This document shows, piece after piece, positions 51,748-59,691 of a stretch of 64,000 bases of DNA; the stretch's first letter is position 1; each line of letters opens with the position of its first letter. A model generated the notes under the pieces. That model made no database searches and was not told where the DNA came from. It saw only the letters and a list, made by a program, of their open reading frames with translations. Source of the stretch: CAWIHS01 sp963836005 (GTDB lineage: Bacteria > Pseudomonadota > Gammaproteobacteria > GRL18); contig CAWIHS010000006.1 in the NCBI GenBank assembly GCA_963836005.1, positions 124,001 through 188,000 on the forward strand, in the 5' to 3' direction. The translations under genes and the position numbers were made by a program.

Positions 51748-52904
51748 GGCTTTGTTGAATAGCTCAAAATTTGCGCAACCAGCAACAGTCTCAGAACCTG
51801 CTGTGGTAATTATATCTCGCCTTTTAGATAGTCGTTCAATTGATGTTATGATAGCTGACAACTAAAATGGAATGCAAATCGTAATGCCCAATAAATACCC
51901 TGAGAAAAAAGGTTGGAATGTTCCCAAGCAAAAATATAAGGTGAGCAATTGGTCTGATTATAATGATTCACTGCGTTCACGAGGGGATATCACCGTTTGG
52001 TTATCAGACGAGGCCATTGAACATTGGTATCAAAAAGATCGGGTCTTTGACGGTACGGGAACACCACAATTATATACTGACTTTGCTATCATCACCTGTC
52101 ATGAAATCCGCCAGGTTTATCGCCTACCCCTACGACAGAGCCAGGGATTTATCAATTCGTTGTTCAAAGCGAAAGGGTTGCCCATCGCTTGTCCTGATTA
52201 TACAAGCCTGAGTAAACGGCTCCAAGAGCTTAATATCAAATCTCCCCGGTATACAGAGACAGATCGTCCCGATGAGAGTGTCCATGCCATAGCCATTGAC
52301 TCTACAGGACTCAAGCGTTTTGGCCGTGGCGAGTGGCATCAAGAGAAATATGAGCGGTCGAACAAGGCCCGTTGGCGGAAATTGCATGTGGGAGTTAACG
52401 AAAACCACTATTTTGAAGCCTGTGTTCTCACTGATCGTTTTGGCTCTGATGAAGCACAAGTGAACCCTCTATTCGATCAAATAGAACAGGCTATTGACCA
52501 TTTTACTGCTGATGGTGCCTATGATAAATCCCCCGTATACGATGCAATATCATCTCATTCACCAGATGCTGATGTCGTGATCCCACCCAGGGAAGATGCG
52601 GTATTTAGTGATAAAGCCAGCCACTGGCGTAACCGCAACCTAACAGAAATTAAAACACTGGGGAGAATGCAGTGGCAAGAGCAACGCCGCTACGGGCAGA
52701 GAAATTATTCTGAGCTGGGCGTTCAGCGCTACCAAAAAATTCTCGGCAACACGATGCATGCACGGGATTTGACACGCCAACAACAAGAAGCCATGATTGG
52801 CTGTGGTGTCATTAACAAAATGACATCGCTCGGTATGCCTGTGAGCTATCGATCCACCTAAATTTTAGCTTTAAGCCAATATGGTAGGGCTATTCAACAA
52901 AGCC
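51748..52904 (+). mobile_element. IS5-family (IS903-like) insertion sequence, copy 2, complete
   Basis: 1157 bp, GGCTTTGTTGAATAGCTC (51748-51765) to GGGCTATTCAACAAAGCC (52887-52904). No direct repeats at the edges (left ATTAGATTT, right GTTTCGATG). Opposite orientation to copy 1, so recombination between the two would invert the 3.3 kb between them. Confidence 0.85.
51872..52861 (+). CDS. IS5-family (IS903 group) transposase, copy 2
   Basis: 329 residues with the same layout as copy 1 (YKVSNWSDYNDSLRSRGDI, AIDSTGLKRFGRGEW, ADGAYDKSPVYD) and intact DDE residues. The last hundred residues differ from copy 1 at several sites (VVIPPREDAVFSDKASHW against VVITPRKDAVFRDDASPW). Looks functional. Confidence 0.9.
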   Translation: MQIVMPNKYPEKKGWNVPKQKYKVSNWSDYNDSLRSRGDITVWLSDEAIEHWYQKDRVFDGTGTPQLYTDFAIITCHEIRQVYRLPLRQSQGFINSLFKAKGLPIACPDYTSLSKRLQELNIKSPRYTETDRPDESVHAIAIDSTGLKRFGRGEWHQEKYERSNKARWRKLHVGVNENHYFEACVLTDRFGSDEAQVNPLFDQIEQAIDHFTADGAYDKSPVYDAISSHSPDADVVIPPREDAVFSDKASHWRNRNLTEIKTLGRMQWQEQRRYGQRNYSELGVQRYQKILGNTMHARDLTRQQQEAMIGCGVINKMTSLGMPVSYRST

Positions 52905-53032
52905 GTTTCGATGCGAAAGCACTAATGTTTTTATTGGTTATTATTGTGTCATTTGTATTATATAGCGCTAGGCATTGAATATCCCGCCAACTGGGTCGGT
53001 AACCGAGGACTAGCATTTTTACGCCTTCGGCA

Positions 53033-53211
53033 GGTATCGTCAACTTATTTTTCACTTTACAGAAAAAGCCCTGACCCATTAATTTCAGGCACAAGAAATC
53101 TCAGTCCATTCATTTAAAGCTCGTTCACGAAATAGTCGATAGTGTTTCGCTTTCATTAAATGTCGTCCGAGATTAAATAAATTATTCACCTGACCATGAA
53201 TGGATAAAAAC
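53033..53211 (-). mobile_element. IS6-family remnant, C-terminal scrap
   Basis: Starts with GGTATCGTCAACTTATTTTT, the same end sequence as the next IS6 copy, and encodes on the reverse strand only the last ~30 residues of an IS6 transposase (RHYRLFRERALNEWTEIS-like). The remaining part was displaced by the adjacent IS6 copy. Confidence 0.55.
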
Positions 53212-54013
53212 GGTATCGTCAACTTATTTTTATTTGTCAATAAATCTATGATTTCATAAATTTCAGGCGAAGGAAATTACAGTCCACTCATTCAAGGAAC
53301 GCTCACGAAAAATTCTGTGATTTTTGGTACTCATCAAATGCCGACCTAAGTTAAACACATTATTCACTTGGCCATGAATCGATAAAAAGAACTGGGCCTG
53401 TTTGTGTGATTTAAACCTTCTCATTTGATGTTCCTGTTGCCTCGTTCTTTGGTGTGAATTTTCTGCTCGGTTATTCGCATAACGATCCTGAATATGAGTT
53501 ACGGATGGCATCAATTCTTTTTTAGCAGCACCATAACTTTTGAGTTTATCAGTCATTAATTAAAACGGTACTCTCTCCTGCTTCTTTAAGAGCTTCTTAA
53601 AAAATCTTAGAGCAGCTCTTTATCCTTATGTTTCTGAACCAAAATATCAATAACTTCCCCGTCCTGATCAACAGCTCGCCAAAGATAATGTAACTGACCT
53701 CGTATGGTTATAAAGACTTCGTCTAGGAACCAGGTGTCACTTTTCTTGCCATGTCTTTTTCTTAGTTTTCTCGCATAAAGTTTGCCAAACTTAAGACACC
53801 ATTGACGTATGGACTGGACTCATAACTGACTTCAATTCCACGATAAGCAAGAATACCCTCAATATCCCGAAAGCTTAAGGTAAACCGGTGATAAAGCCAG
53901 ACGACATGACTGATGATTTCTTTTGGGTAACGATGGCCTGAATAAATTGATTTTGTTTTCATGATTAAATTATGGCACTATTGAGATGAACAGGCTATTA
54001 AATTGACAGTACC
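53212..54013 (-). mobile_element. IS6-family insertion sequence, degenerate
   Basis: About 802 bp from GGTATCGTCAACTTAT to its imperfect partner ending AAATTGACAGTACC at 54000-54013, the usual size for IS6. The reverse-strand transposase inside is broken. It borders the hypothetical HEPN-like gene at 54026 by 12 bp. Confidence 0.65.
53263..53962 (-). pseudogene. IS6-family transposase, multiply frameshifted
   Basis: The N-terminal frame (53962-53762: GHRYPKEIISHVVWLYHRF, SFRDIEGILAYRGIEVSY) and the C-terminal frame (53556-53263: HIQDRYANNRAENSHQ, RRFKSHKQAQFFLSIHGQ) belong to one IS6 transposase. The middle segment, with the DDE core (DDTWFLDEVFI-like and GEVIDILVQKHKD), is in a third frame and contains stops. 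Non-functional. Confidence 0.8.
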
Positions 54014-54025
54014 CGTTGGAGGCAT

Positions 54026-54541
54026 ATGAGTAAAGATAAGCATTATCATGACAGATTAACGATTGCACTTGATGACCTTCTAAGATGTCGTCGCTACTGT
54101 GAAAAAATGCTGAAACTTCCAATCGGTGAATCATTCAGTGAAGAAAGGACTATTTATGAAGCATTGTTTGTCGCACTTATTGTGTCGTATGGCCGTGTCT
54201 TTGCTTCCTCGAATACCGCTGAAAAAGAGTATAAGGCTGAGGTTAGCAACGAGTTTGGTAATTTACGAGAAAATGTCATAAAAAACCAAGAGTATAAGTT
54301 AATCAAATTGCATGAAAGGCTAATAAACAAAAGAGATACTACAGTTGCACATTCAGATGCAAATTCTCGAAATTATCAGCACTATACAAATTCAACACTT
54401 GGAGTCGGTCGTAATCCATATTACCCTTATGACCATGAAGAGGTTAGGTTGACTAAAGAATTAATAGAAGTGGTAATCAGTGCTGTAAGTCAAGAGCAAA
54501 CAAGAAATGGTGACATTGCGTTTGAAAAAACATTGTTTTAG
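54026..54541 (+). CDS. Hypothetical HEPN-like protein
   Basis: 171 residues, predicted helical and soluble, with no signal peptide. KRDTTVAHSDANSR contains an R-x5-H HEPN-type motif after a long helix (ENVIKNQEYKLIKLHERLIN), the usual layout of HEPN or AbiV-like RNases. GGAGG precedes the ATG. It begins 12 bp after an IS6 end, so its native promoter may be lost. Function unknown; toxin or antiviral RNase is a guess from the motif and the context. Confidence 0.6.
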   Translation: MSKDKHYHDRLTIALDDLLRCRRYCEKMLKLPIGESFSEERTIYEALFVALIVSYGRVFASSNTAEKEYKAEVSNEFGNLRENVIKNQEYKLIKLHERLINKRDTTVAHSDANSRNYQHYTNSTLGVGRNPYYPYDHEEVRLTKELIEVVISAVSQEQTRNGDIAFEKTLF

Positions 54542-54545
54542 TTCT

Positions 54546-54752
54546 ACCTAATTACCCACAACTCTCAGCCATGATACAGGGGATTGAGCTATAATAAATT
54601 CAATGAGTTACAAATAGAACATTGTACTCTTATCCAAATAATAACGTGATTATTATTCAATTGGTCAGCTCCATCATAGTAAGTTCACGTAATCATTGGT
54701 CTACAGCCCTAAATTAAGCTGTACATTGGCTAAGAGTTGTGGGTAATCAGGT
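54546..54752. mobile_element. 207-bp MITE with 27-bp terminal repeats and a 6-bp target duplication
   Basis: Left end ACCTAATTACCCACAACTCT...AGCC and right end GGCTAAGAGTTGTGGGTAAT...GGT are inverted repeats with two mismatches. AGTTCT stands directly on both sides (54540-54545 and 54753-54758). The interior is non-coding. The insertion overlaps the stop codon region of the HEPN-like gene without harming it. The parent transposase was not found. Confidence 0.8.
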
Positions 54753-54862
54753 AGTTCTATGCGCAAGGTACTTAAAAGGGCAATGGATTGGCATTTTTAA
54801 AGTTCTATTATGCCCTCACTTATAAAATCCGCACATAGCGGAGTTAGACCTCAAGGATAATT

Positions 54863-55576
54863 ATGAGTAAATCTTGGTATAAAACTGAAAACGACTCTGA
54901 AGCAGAAGAACATGCTATAGATTTTTGGGCTCGCCACAGGGAACAGTTACAAGCTGGCGAGTTTTGGGCTGATAGAATCAAGAAGTTAAGGGGTGAACCT
55001 GCAAAAAGGCTAGAGCTCGCTCTAGAAAATTTACCTCTGCCAGCTTCTTTTAGAGAAGCTGCTATTGCTACCAGAGCCCTGATTAGAGAAAAAATAAAAT
55101 CGAAGGAAAATTATGACGAAGAGCTGGCTCTTCTGTACTGGCTTGCAGCAATTAACTCTTTTTCTATTCCTTATTCAGAGGTGTTACAAGAACCTGGTTA
55201 TAACGTAGTCGAGTCTATTCCAGGGAAGAAACTGCAAGGTTTGCCTTTCTCTTACAATGTGCTTGGCTACCAAAAATTAAAACTTCTGAATAAAACAGAC
55301 ATAAAGTGGTTTATTAACATTTGGGGCGAACCGAGTGCACATACAACATTGCATGATATTCATATTGATGTTTGGCGAGAGTATGAGAATAAACTTAAAA
55401 CCAGGCGTAGTAAGGAAGAACAAATCTTTCTGCAAAAGCTAAATAATGATAGTATTACTATTCCACACGTCGACAAGCCAAGGTTAGAAGCGCCAAAAAA
55501 TAATAGTCGGTCAGCATGGATTATTGTCGCTGCAGCAATAGTGTTAATAATCATTTTTATTGTAGGTAAGGGCTAA
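54863..55576 (+). CDS. Hypothetical tail-anchored protein
   Basis: 237 residues, not recognised. The first 200 are soluble and helical (AEEHAIDFWARHREQLQAGEF, LALENLPLPASFREAAIATRALI), then a single C-terminal membrane helix (SAWIIVAAAIVLIIIFIVG) of tail-anchored type, so it should sit on the inner membrane facing the cytosol. TCAAGGATAA precedes the ATG. Neighbours are HEPN-like genes and IS elements, so a membrane-acting effector is possible but not supported by homology. Confidence 0.6.
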   Translation: MSKSWYKTENDSEAEEHAIDFWARHREQLQAGEFWADRIKKLRGEPAKRLELALENLPLPASFREAAIATRALIREKIKSKENYDEELALLYWLAAINSFSIPYSEVLQEPGYNVVESIPGKKLQGLPFSYNVLGYQKLKLLNKTDIKWFINIWGEPSAHTTLHDIHIDVWREYENKLKTRRSKEEQIFLQKLNNDSITIPHVDKPRLEAPKNNSRSAWIIVAAAIVLIIIFIVGKG

Positions 55577-55586
55577 TCAGGTAGAT

Positions 55587-55658
55587 ATGGAAATGATACT
55601 TGCACTCATCGGAATATTTATAGGTGCTCTTATGTATAGTTCCGGCAAGCGTGCGTGA
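55587..55658 (+). CDS. Very short membrane peptide ORF
   Basis: 23 codons (MEMILALIGIFIGALMYSSG, then KRA) starting 8 bases after the previous stop. One hydrophobic helix with a basic tail, as in small membrane peptides or type-I toxins. No strong ribosome site (AGATATGG). May be real, translated with the upstream gene, or chance. Confidence 0.3.
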   Translation: MEMILALIGIFIGALMYSSGKRA

Positions 55659-55716
55659 TTTGAACTGATTTTAGTAGTAAATTGGCCTTATGTTATATAA
55701 ATCAACAGAGGTTATA

Positions 55717-56149
55717 ATGGAATCATCAAATTCATTAACACTCAGCGAAGTGATTTCTCATTTTGAAGCATGGCGCTCAACACGCATAGGCAAATCCAGG
55801 ATCCCTGCTCACCTATGGCAAGAGGCCATAGACTTATATCCAACCTATACCGTTTCAGAAATTACCAAACCCCTTCGATTAGGCCATTCAGATTTCAAGA
55901 AGAAAATATCACAATCTCATCAGAAACTGGCCCCAACTGACTTTATAAGAATTGATTAAACGCCAGATAAAACAGATATTCAGGCATCTCATCAACCGAA
56001 CAAGGCTGATCAGAGAGCCACACTAGAACTGGAAAAAGGTGATGGTTCCAGGCTCAGGATCCAAAGAGCGCTAAATGATCAGGAATTACTTTTCATTATT
56101 AAGGGTTATTTGGGTGACGCATCATGCTACAGCTGACACCACAGATGCG
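55717..56149 (+). pseudogene. IS66 accessory protein TnpA, with an internal stop
   Basis: Reads HFEAWRSTRIGKSRIPAHLW and LYPTYTVSEITKPLRLGHSDFKK, then TAA (55957-55959), then continues in the same frame (ATLELEKGDGSRLRIQRAL, the usual C-terminus) to a TGA. One nonsense mutation in an otherwise complete ~140-codon gene. Confidence 0.65.
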
Positions 56150-56223
56150 TATTTATCTGGCTGTTCAGCCGGTTGATTTTCGTTGCGGGATTGACGGTCT
56201 GGCTCGGATCTGCAGACGAACAC
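55717..56223 (+). mobile_element. IS66-family remnant (orfA and start of tnpB)
   Basis: Holds a broken TnpA-like accessory gene and the first ~33 codons of TnpB; both the transposase gene and the right end are missing. It is cut at 56224 by an IS5-type end. Confidence 0.7.
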
Positions 56224-56225
56224 GG
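56124..56225 (+). pseudogene. IS66 TnpB, N-terminal fragment
   Basis: MLQLTPQMRIYLAVQPVDFR then CGIDGLARICR is the start of IS66 TnpB. It is cut by the IS5-like end at 56224 after ~33 codons. Its ATG overlaps the tnpA end. Confidence 0.7.
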
Positions 56226-56420
56226 CTTTGTTGATTAGCTCAAAATTTGCACAATCTACTACTTCCTTGTTACTTGCTGAGTTGATTCTATCTCATCATT
56301 ATTTGATAATAGTCTAAGCAATATTCATAGCCTAGTTCTTAAGAAAATAAACACATAAATTACAATTGGTTAGCGTTATTAAAAAATCGCTTCCAATCCC
56401 AACTTACTTCGACCATCCAT
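56224..56420 (+). mobile_element. Solo left end of an IS5-family element
   Basis: GGCTTTGTTGATTAGCTC followed by AAAATTTGCACAATC parallels the left end of IS5 copy 2 over roughly the first 100 bp, then diverges. No transposase follows. It records a third IS5-family insertion, later trimmed. Confidence 0.55.
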
Positions 56421-56757
56421 CCTGTGGCTGGCGAATTCTTATCTCAGGCCATAACAGGGGTTTGAAATAATCCACGACAATGATCTTTCCATTGATATTG
56501 ATTAATTGGGATCACTTCAGCGCTGGGAACACCCGATTTTTCTTCAGGTGTTTTCAATGAATAATGAGTACGTGAAGCGTTATAATACGGCTTAAATTCA
56601 TCGAGTTTGTTTTGTAAATCACGCTCATTCCAAAAAATAAATTGACTCAAGTATTCACGCCTGGTCGTGCCGATTAAGTGTTCAACAAAAGGATGTGAGA
56701 CCGGTTCATTAGGTACACTTTTAATTTCATCAATCTCTAAAATCCTGAGATTGGCTT
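56421..56757 (-). mobile_element. rve-type IS, C-terminal remnant
   Basis: Begins with the terminal sequence CCTGTGGCTGGCGAATTC at 56421 and is cut at 56757 by the ISKra4 end. Inside, the reverse strand reads the last ~105 codons of an rve transposase (VERLIGT-like region with catalytic Glu, then FIFWNERDLQNKLDEFKPYY). It is a diverged relative, not a copy, of the two other rve elements. Confidence 0.7.
56444..56757 (-). pseudogene. rve transposase, C-terminal fragment
   Basis: Reads RILEIDEIKSVPNEPVSHPF, then VEHLIGTTRREYLSQFIFWN and NASRTHYSLKTPEEKSG to the stop at 56444. It keeps the catalytic Glu region only. Truncated by ISKra4. Confidence 0.7.
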
Positions 56758-56778
56758 GGGCGTGATCGGTCGCCCGCG

Positions 56779-57965
56779 CCTGTGGCTGGCGAATTCTTAT
56801 ACTACCTGAAAAATCAATGAGATAACAATATTGATATTTTTGAGCTTTTCAACCATAGTGAATTTATGAAAACACTTTCCCTACTTTTCATTCACGTTGT
56901 TGTGCTTTTTTTCAAACTGCTCAAACCAGGCGGATTGAAAGCAGTCGCCGCAGAAAATTTGGCGATAAGACAACAATTAATTGTTGCGACTAAAGAACGG
57001 CACCGTTCACCGCCGTTGTCCCCGCTGGAACGTTTTTTATTTGGCCTGTGGGCAATGTTGATACCAAAACATCGTATTAAAAAAGTATTTGTTATTGTCA
57101 AACCTGCCACGATCCTTAGATTTCACCAGGCCTTGGTTAAGCGTAAATATCAACAATTGTTTTCAGCAAGAACAAAAGGCAAACCTGGTCCAAAAGGACC
57201 ATCACAGGAAATTATCAATGCTGTTCTTGAAATGAAGCAACGTAATCCTAGGATGGGCTGCCCAAAAATTGCCTTACAGATTAATCATGCTTTTGGCACT
57301 GGCATTGATAAAGACATCGTCAGGCGAATTTTAGAGAAATATTACAAACCCCATCCCAACAATGGGAATGGCCCTTCCTGGCTGACCTTTATTGGTCATA
57401 TGAAGGATAGCCTGTGGTCAGTGGATTTATTTCGTTGTGAATCGATCACGTTAAAAAGTCATTGGGTCATGCTGATCCTTGACCAATATTCACGACGGAT
57501 CATTGGTTTTTCTGTGAAATCCGGCTCGGTTGATGGTGTCGCTCTTTGCTGTTTGTTCAATCAAATCATCTCTGGAAAAGCCTTACCAAAACATTTGAGT
57601 TCAGATAACGACCCACTTTTTCTATTCCATCGATGGCAAGCTAATCTCAGGATTTTAGATATTGATGAAATCAAAAGCATGCCCAATGTTCCCGTTTCGC
57701 ATCCTTTTGTTGAACGCTTGATCGGCACAACACAGCGTGAAGATTTAAGTCAAATTATTTTTTGGAATGAACGTGATTTACAAAATAAGCTCGATGAATT
57801 TCAACAGTATTATAACGCTTCGCGTGTTCATTATTCACTGGATGGTCAAACTCCGGAAGAAAAAGCAGATGATCGCCCTGTAGAAGTGATTTCACTTGAT
57901 AACTATCGGTGGCGCAATCATTGTCGTGGATTATTTGAAATTACAAGATAGATCAAACCCTAATA
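56779..57965 (+). mobile_element. rve-type IS, nearly complete, nested in ISKra4
   Basis: Starts CCTGTGGCTGGCGAATTC at 56779; contains an intact transposase gene. The matching right end (GAATTCGCCAGCCACAGG) is not found after the gene, so the element may be trapped or lost its right end. The end coordinate is approximate. Confidence 0.65.
56866..57951 (+). CDS. Integrase-core (rve) transposase, intact
   Basis: DDE recombinase of 361 residues. N-terminal hydrophobic lead (MKTLSLLFIHVVVLFFKLLK), an HTH-like middle (EIINAVLEMKQRNPRMGCPK), then the rve core with the three acidic sites SVDLFR, SSDNDPLF and PFVERLIGT and a C-terminal NASRVHYSLDGQTPEE. Intact here but lacking the right IR of the element. 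The family assignment below rve is uncertain. Confidence 0.85.
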   Translation: MKTLSLLFIHVVVLFFKLLKPGGLKAVAAENLAIRQQLIVATKERHRSPPLSPLERFLFGLWAMLIPKHRIKKVFVIVKPATILRFHQALVKRKYQQLFSARTKGKPGPKGPSQEIINAVLEMKQRNPRMGCPKIALQINHAFGTGIDKDIVRRILEKYYKPHPNNGNGPSWLTFIGHMKDSLWSVDLFRCESITLKSHWVMLILDQYSRRIIGFSVKSGSVDGVALCCLFNQIISGKALPKHLSSDNDPLFLFHRWQANLRILDIDEIKSMPNVPVSHPFVERLIGTTQREDLSQIIFWNERDLQNKLDEFQQYYNASRVHYSLDGQTPEEKADDRPVEVISLDNYRWRNHCRGLFEITR

Positions 57966-57971
57966 TGAAAA

Positions 57972-58032
57972 AAAGGTTCCATCAGTTATAGTTTTTTTGC
58001 TGAAGAAAAGTATAACTAAACAAGGAACCTTT
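57972..58032 (+). promoter_or_regulatory. Hairpin covering the ribosome site of the ISKra4 transposase
   Basis: AAAGGTTCC (from about 57972) pairs with GGAACCTTT (58024-58032), and inner AGTTATA pairs with TATAACT, so a long stem-loop sequesters the AAGGA ribosome site one base before the ATG at 58034. This is the arrangement used by several IS to prevent translation of read-through transcripts. Confidence 0.6.
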
Positions 58033-58033
58033 A

Positions 58034-59545
58034 ATGGAAAAGATAACCGACTTGAGTCATTTTCGCAACAAGAAAATGTTAATGGATGAAGCAGAGCAAC
58101 TGCTTGATTATATTTTCGAACAGGCAAAACAAGGAGCAGCAATTCATACAGTGGAGCAAGATATTTTTTCTAAATTATTATCAATGGGTCATCAAGCACT
58201 GGGTCAATTTATTGCCTTGCAAGGTGATGGTGATATGGGGGATCAAATTGAATTGTCATCAGGAAGCACAGTGAAGCGCTTACCCAAGCCACAAAAACGA
58301 GTTTATCGCTCAATCTTTGGTCTCTATCATTTAGAACGAGCAGTTTATGGTACACGAGAAGGTCAAAAGGTTGAGTTTGTTCCTTTGGATACTCGGCTGC
58401 AGTTGCCAGAAACCCGATTCTCTTATCTGTTACAGGACTGGAATCAACAGTTATCGGTTGAAAATCCTTTCAACCAGGTCAACAAAGTGCTGGATAGAAT
58501 ACTGCAGTTCAAACAACCCGTAGACAGCATAGAGCGAATGGCTTATCGGGGTGCAGAAACGGTTGAGGATTTTCGTAAAAGTCTGCCCAAAATAAAGCCT
58601 GAGGATGAACACGAAATTCTGGTGGGTACCGCTGATGGTAAAGGTATTCCCGTGGTGACTGAAGTAACGGAAAGACCCATAGAAACCCATAAACCCAAAA
58701 AAGGCCCGAAACCCGATAAAAAGAAAATGGCAGTTGTTGGTAGTCTGTATTCCAGTGTAACCCATAAGCGGACACCAGAGGATGTTGTTCATTCTTTGTT
58801 CCGGAACAAATCCGAATCACAGGATAATACGCCTCGAATCAACCCCATGAACAAACGTGTCAGAGCCAGTTTAACACGGACTGAAAAGGGTCAGGAAATT
58901 AATGCCACAGAGGAAATTTTTAACTGGTTAGTGACTGAAAATGAGCAACGTAACCCTGATAACATCAAACCCGTTGTTATTATCATGGATGGCCAGCCTT
59001 CCTTGTGGACAGCGGCTGAAAAACTGCCTGATAAGCGCATTGAGGTATTAGACTTATTACATGCAACACCACGGATTTGGGACGCTGCGGGACTGTTTTA
59101 TAAAAAGCATGAAGAGAAGCTGGAATTCATTGAAGAGCGAGTTCTAAGAATTCTGCAAGCTAAAGTAAAGGGTGTTATACGTGGCTTAAAGCAAATGGCC
59201 AGCAAAAGAAAATTGTCCAAGAAGAAAACTGAAAAGCTGAGAAAAATCTGCAACTATCTCAAGAAAAATCAGGACAGAATGCACTATGACCAATACCTTG
59301 AAAAAGGTTACCCCATCGCATCTGGAGTGATAGAAGGTGCCTGCAGACATTTTGTTAAAGATCGTATGGAGCGAGCTGGAATGCGTTGGACCATAAAAGG
59401 GGCTCAGGCCATGTTAGATATTCGTTCTGTTCATCTCAATGAGCACTGGGATGAATTTACAGCATTTCGCATTAATAAAATCAATTCAGAATTATATCCT
59501 GAGCAGAAAATAGTAGAGAACTTTGAGTGGAAAATGGTAGCTTAA
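58034..59545 (+). CDS. ISKra4-family transposase
   Basis: 503 residues, intact, of the ISKra4 family. Recognisable segments: RVYRSIFGLYHLERAVYGTREG, LVGTADGKGIPV (first catalytic Asp), VIIMDGQPSLWTAAEKLPD (second), and the conserved IASGVIEGACRHFVKDRMER plus AGMRWTIKGAQAML C-terminal block with the catalytic Glu. Translation may be limited by the upstream hairpin. Confidence 0.88.
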   Translation: MEKITDLSHFRNKKMLMDEAEQLLDYIFEQAKQGAAIHTVEQDIFSKLLSMGHQALGQFIALQGDGDMGDQIELSSGSTVKRLPKPQKRVYRSIFGLYHLERAVYGTREGQKVEFVPLDTRLQLPETRFSYLLQDWNQQLSVENPFNQVNKVLDRILQFKQPVDSIERMAYRGAETVEDFRKSLPKIKPEDEHEILVGTADGKGIPVVTEVTERPIETHKPKKGPKPDKKKMAVVGSLYSSVTHKRTPEDVVHSLFRNKSESQDNTPRINPMNKRVRASLTRTEKGQEINATEEIFNWLVTENEQRNPDNIKPVVIIMDGQPSLWTAAEKLPDKRIEVLDLLHATPRIWDAAGLFYKKHEEKLEFIEERVLRILQAKVKGVIRGLKQMASKRKLSKKKTEKLRKICNYLKKNQDRMHYDQYLEKGYPIASGVIEGACRHFVKDRMERAGMRWTIKGAQAMLDIRSVHLNEHWDEFTAFRINKINSELYPEQKIVENFEWKMVA

Positions 59546-59571
59546 ATGGGCGCGGGCGATCGATCACGCCC

Positions 59572-59691
59572 GCAGCTATCTTTTACTCACATAACAAGTC
59601 GGTCAAGTTTGCATGTGCAAGAAACGCACATGCTTGGACTACGCTTATGCTCCGCCACTTACCTTAGCGTTATACGTAAAAGAACAAAGGG
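59572..59691. other. Gap between ISKra4 and the Abi gene
   Basis: About 120 bp, no gene. AAAGGG precedes the next ATG. Confidence 0.35.

Larger units (their letters stand above)
56758..59571 (+). mobile_element. ISKra4-family element with an rve IS nested in its left end
   Basis: Terminal sequences GGGCGTGATCGGTCGCCC (56758) and, inverted, GGGCGATCGATCACGCCC (59554-59571) bound the element; each is also nearly self-palindromic. Just inside the left end another element (the rve IS, from 56779) has inserted, pushing the ISKra4 gene 1.2 kb away. The left flank is an rve remnant, so three IS layers are stacked here. Confidence 0.7.

Noticed and set aside
53094..53280. Direct duplication of an IS6 end as a functional composite transposon
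   Set aside because: The first unit is only a scrap and both transposases are broken.
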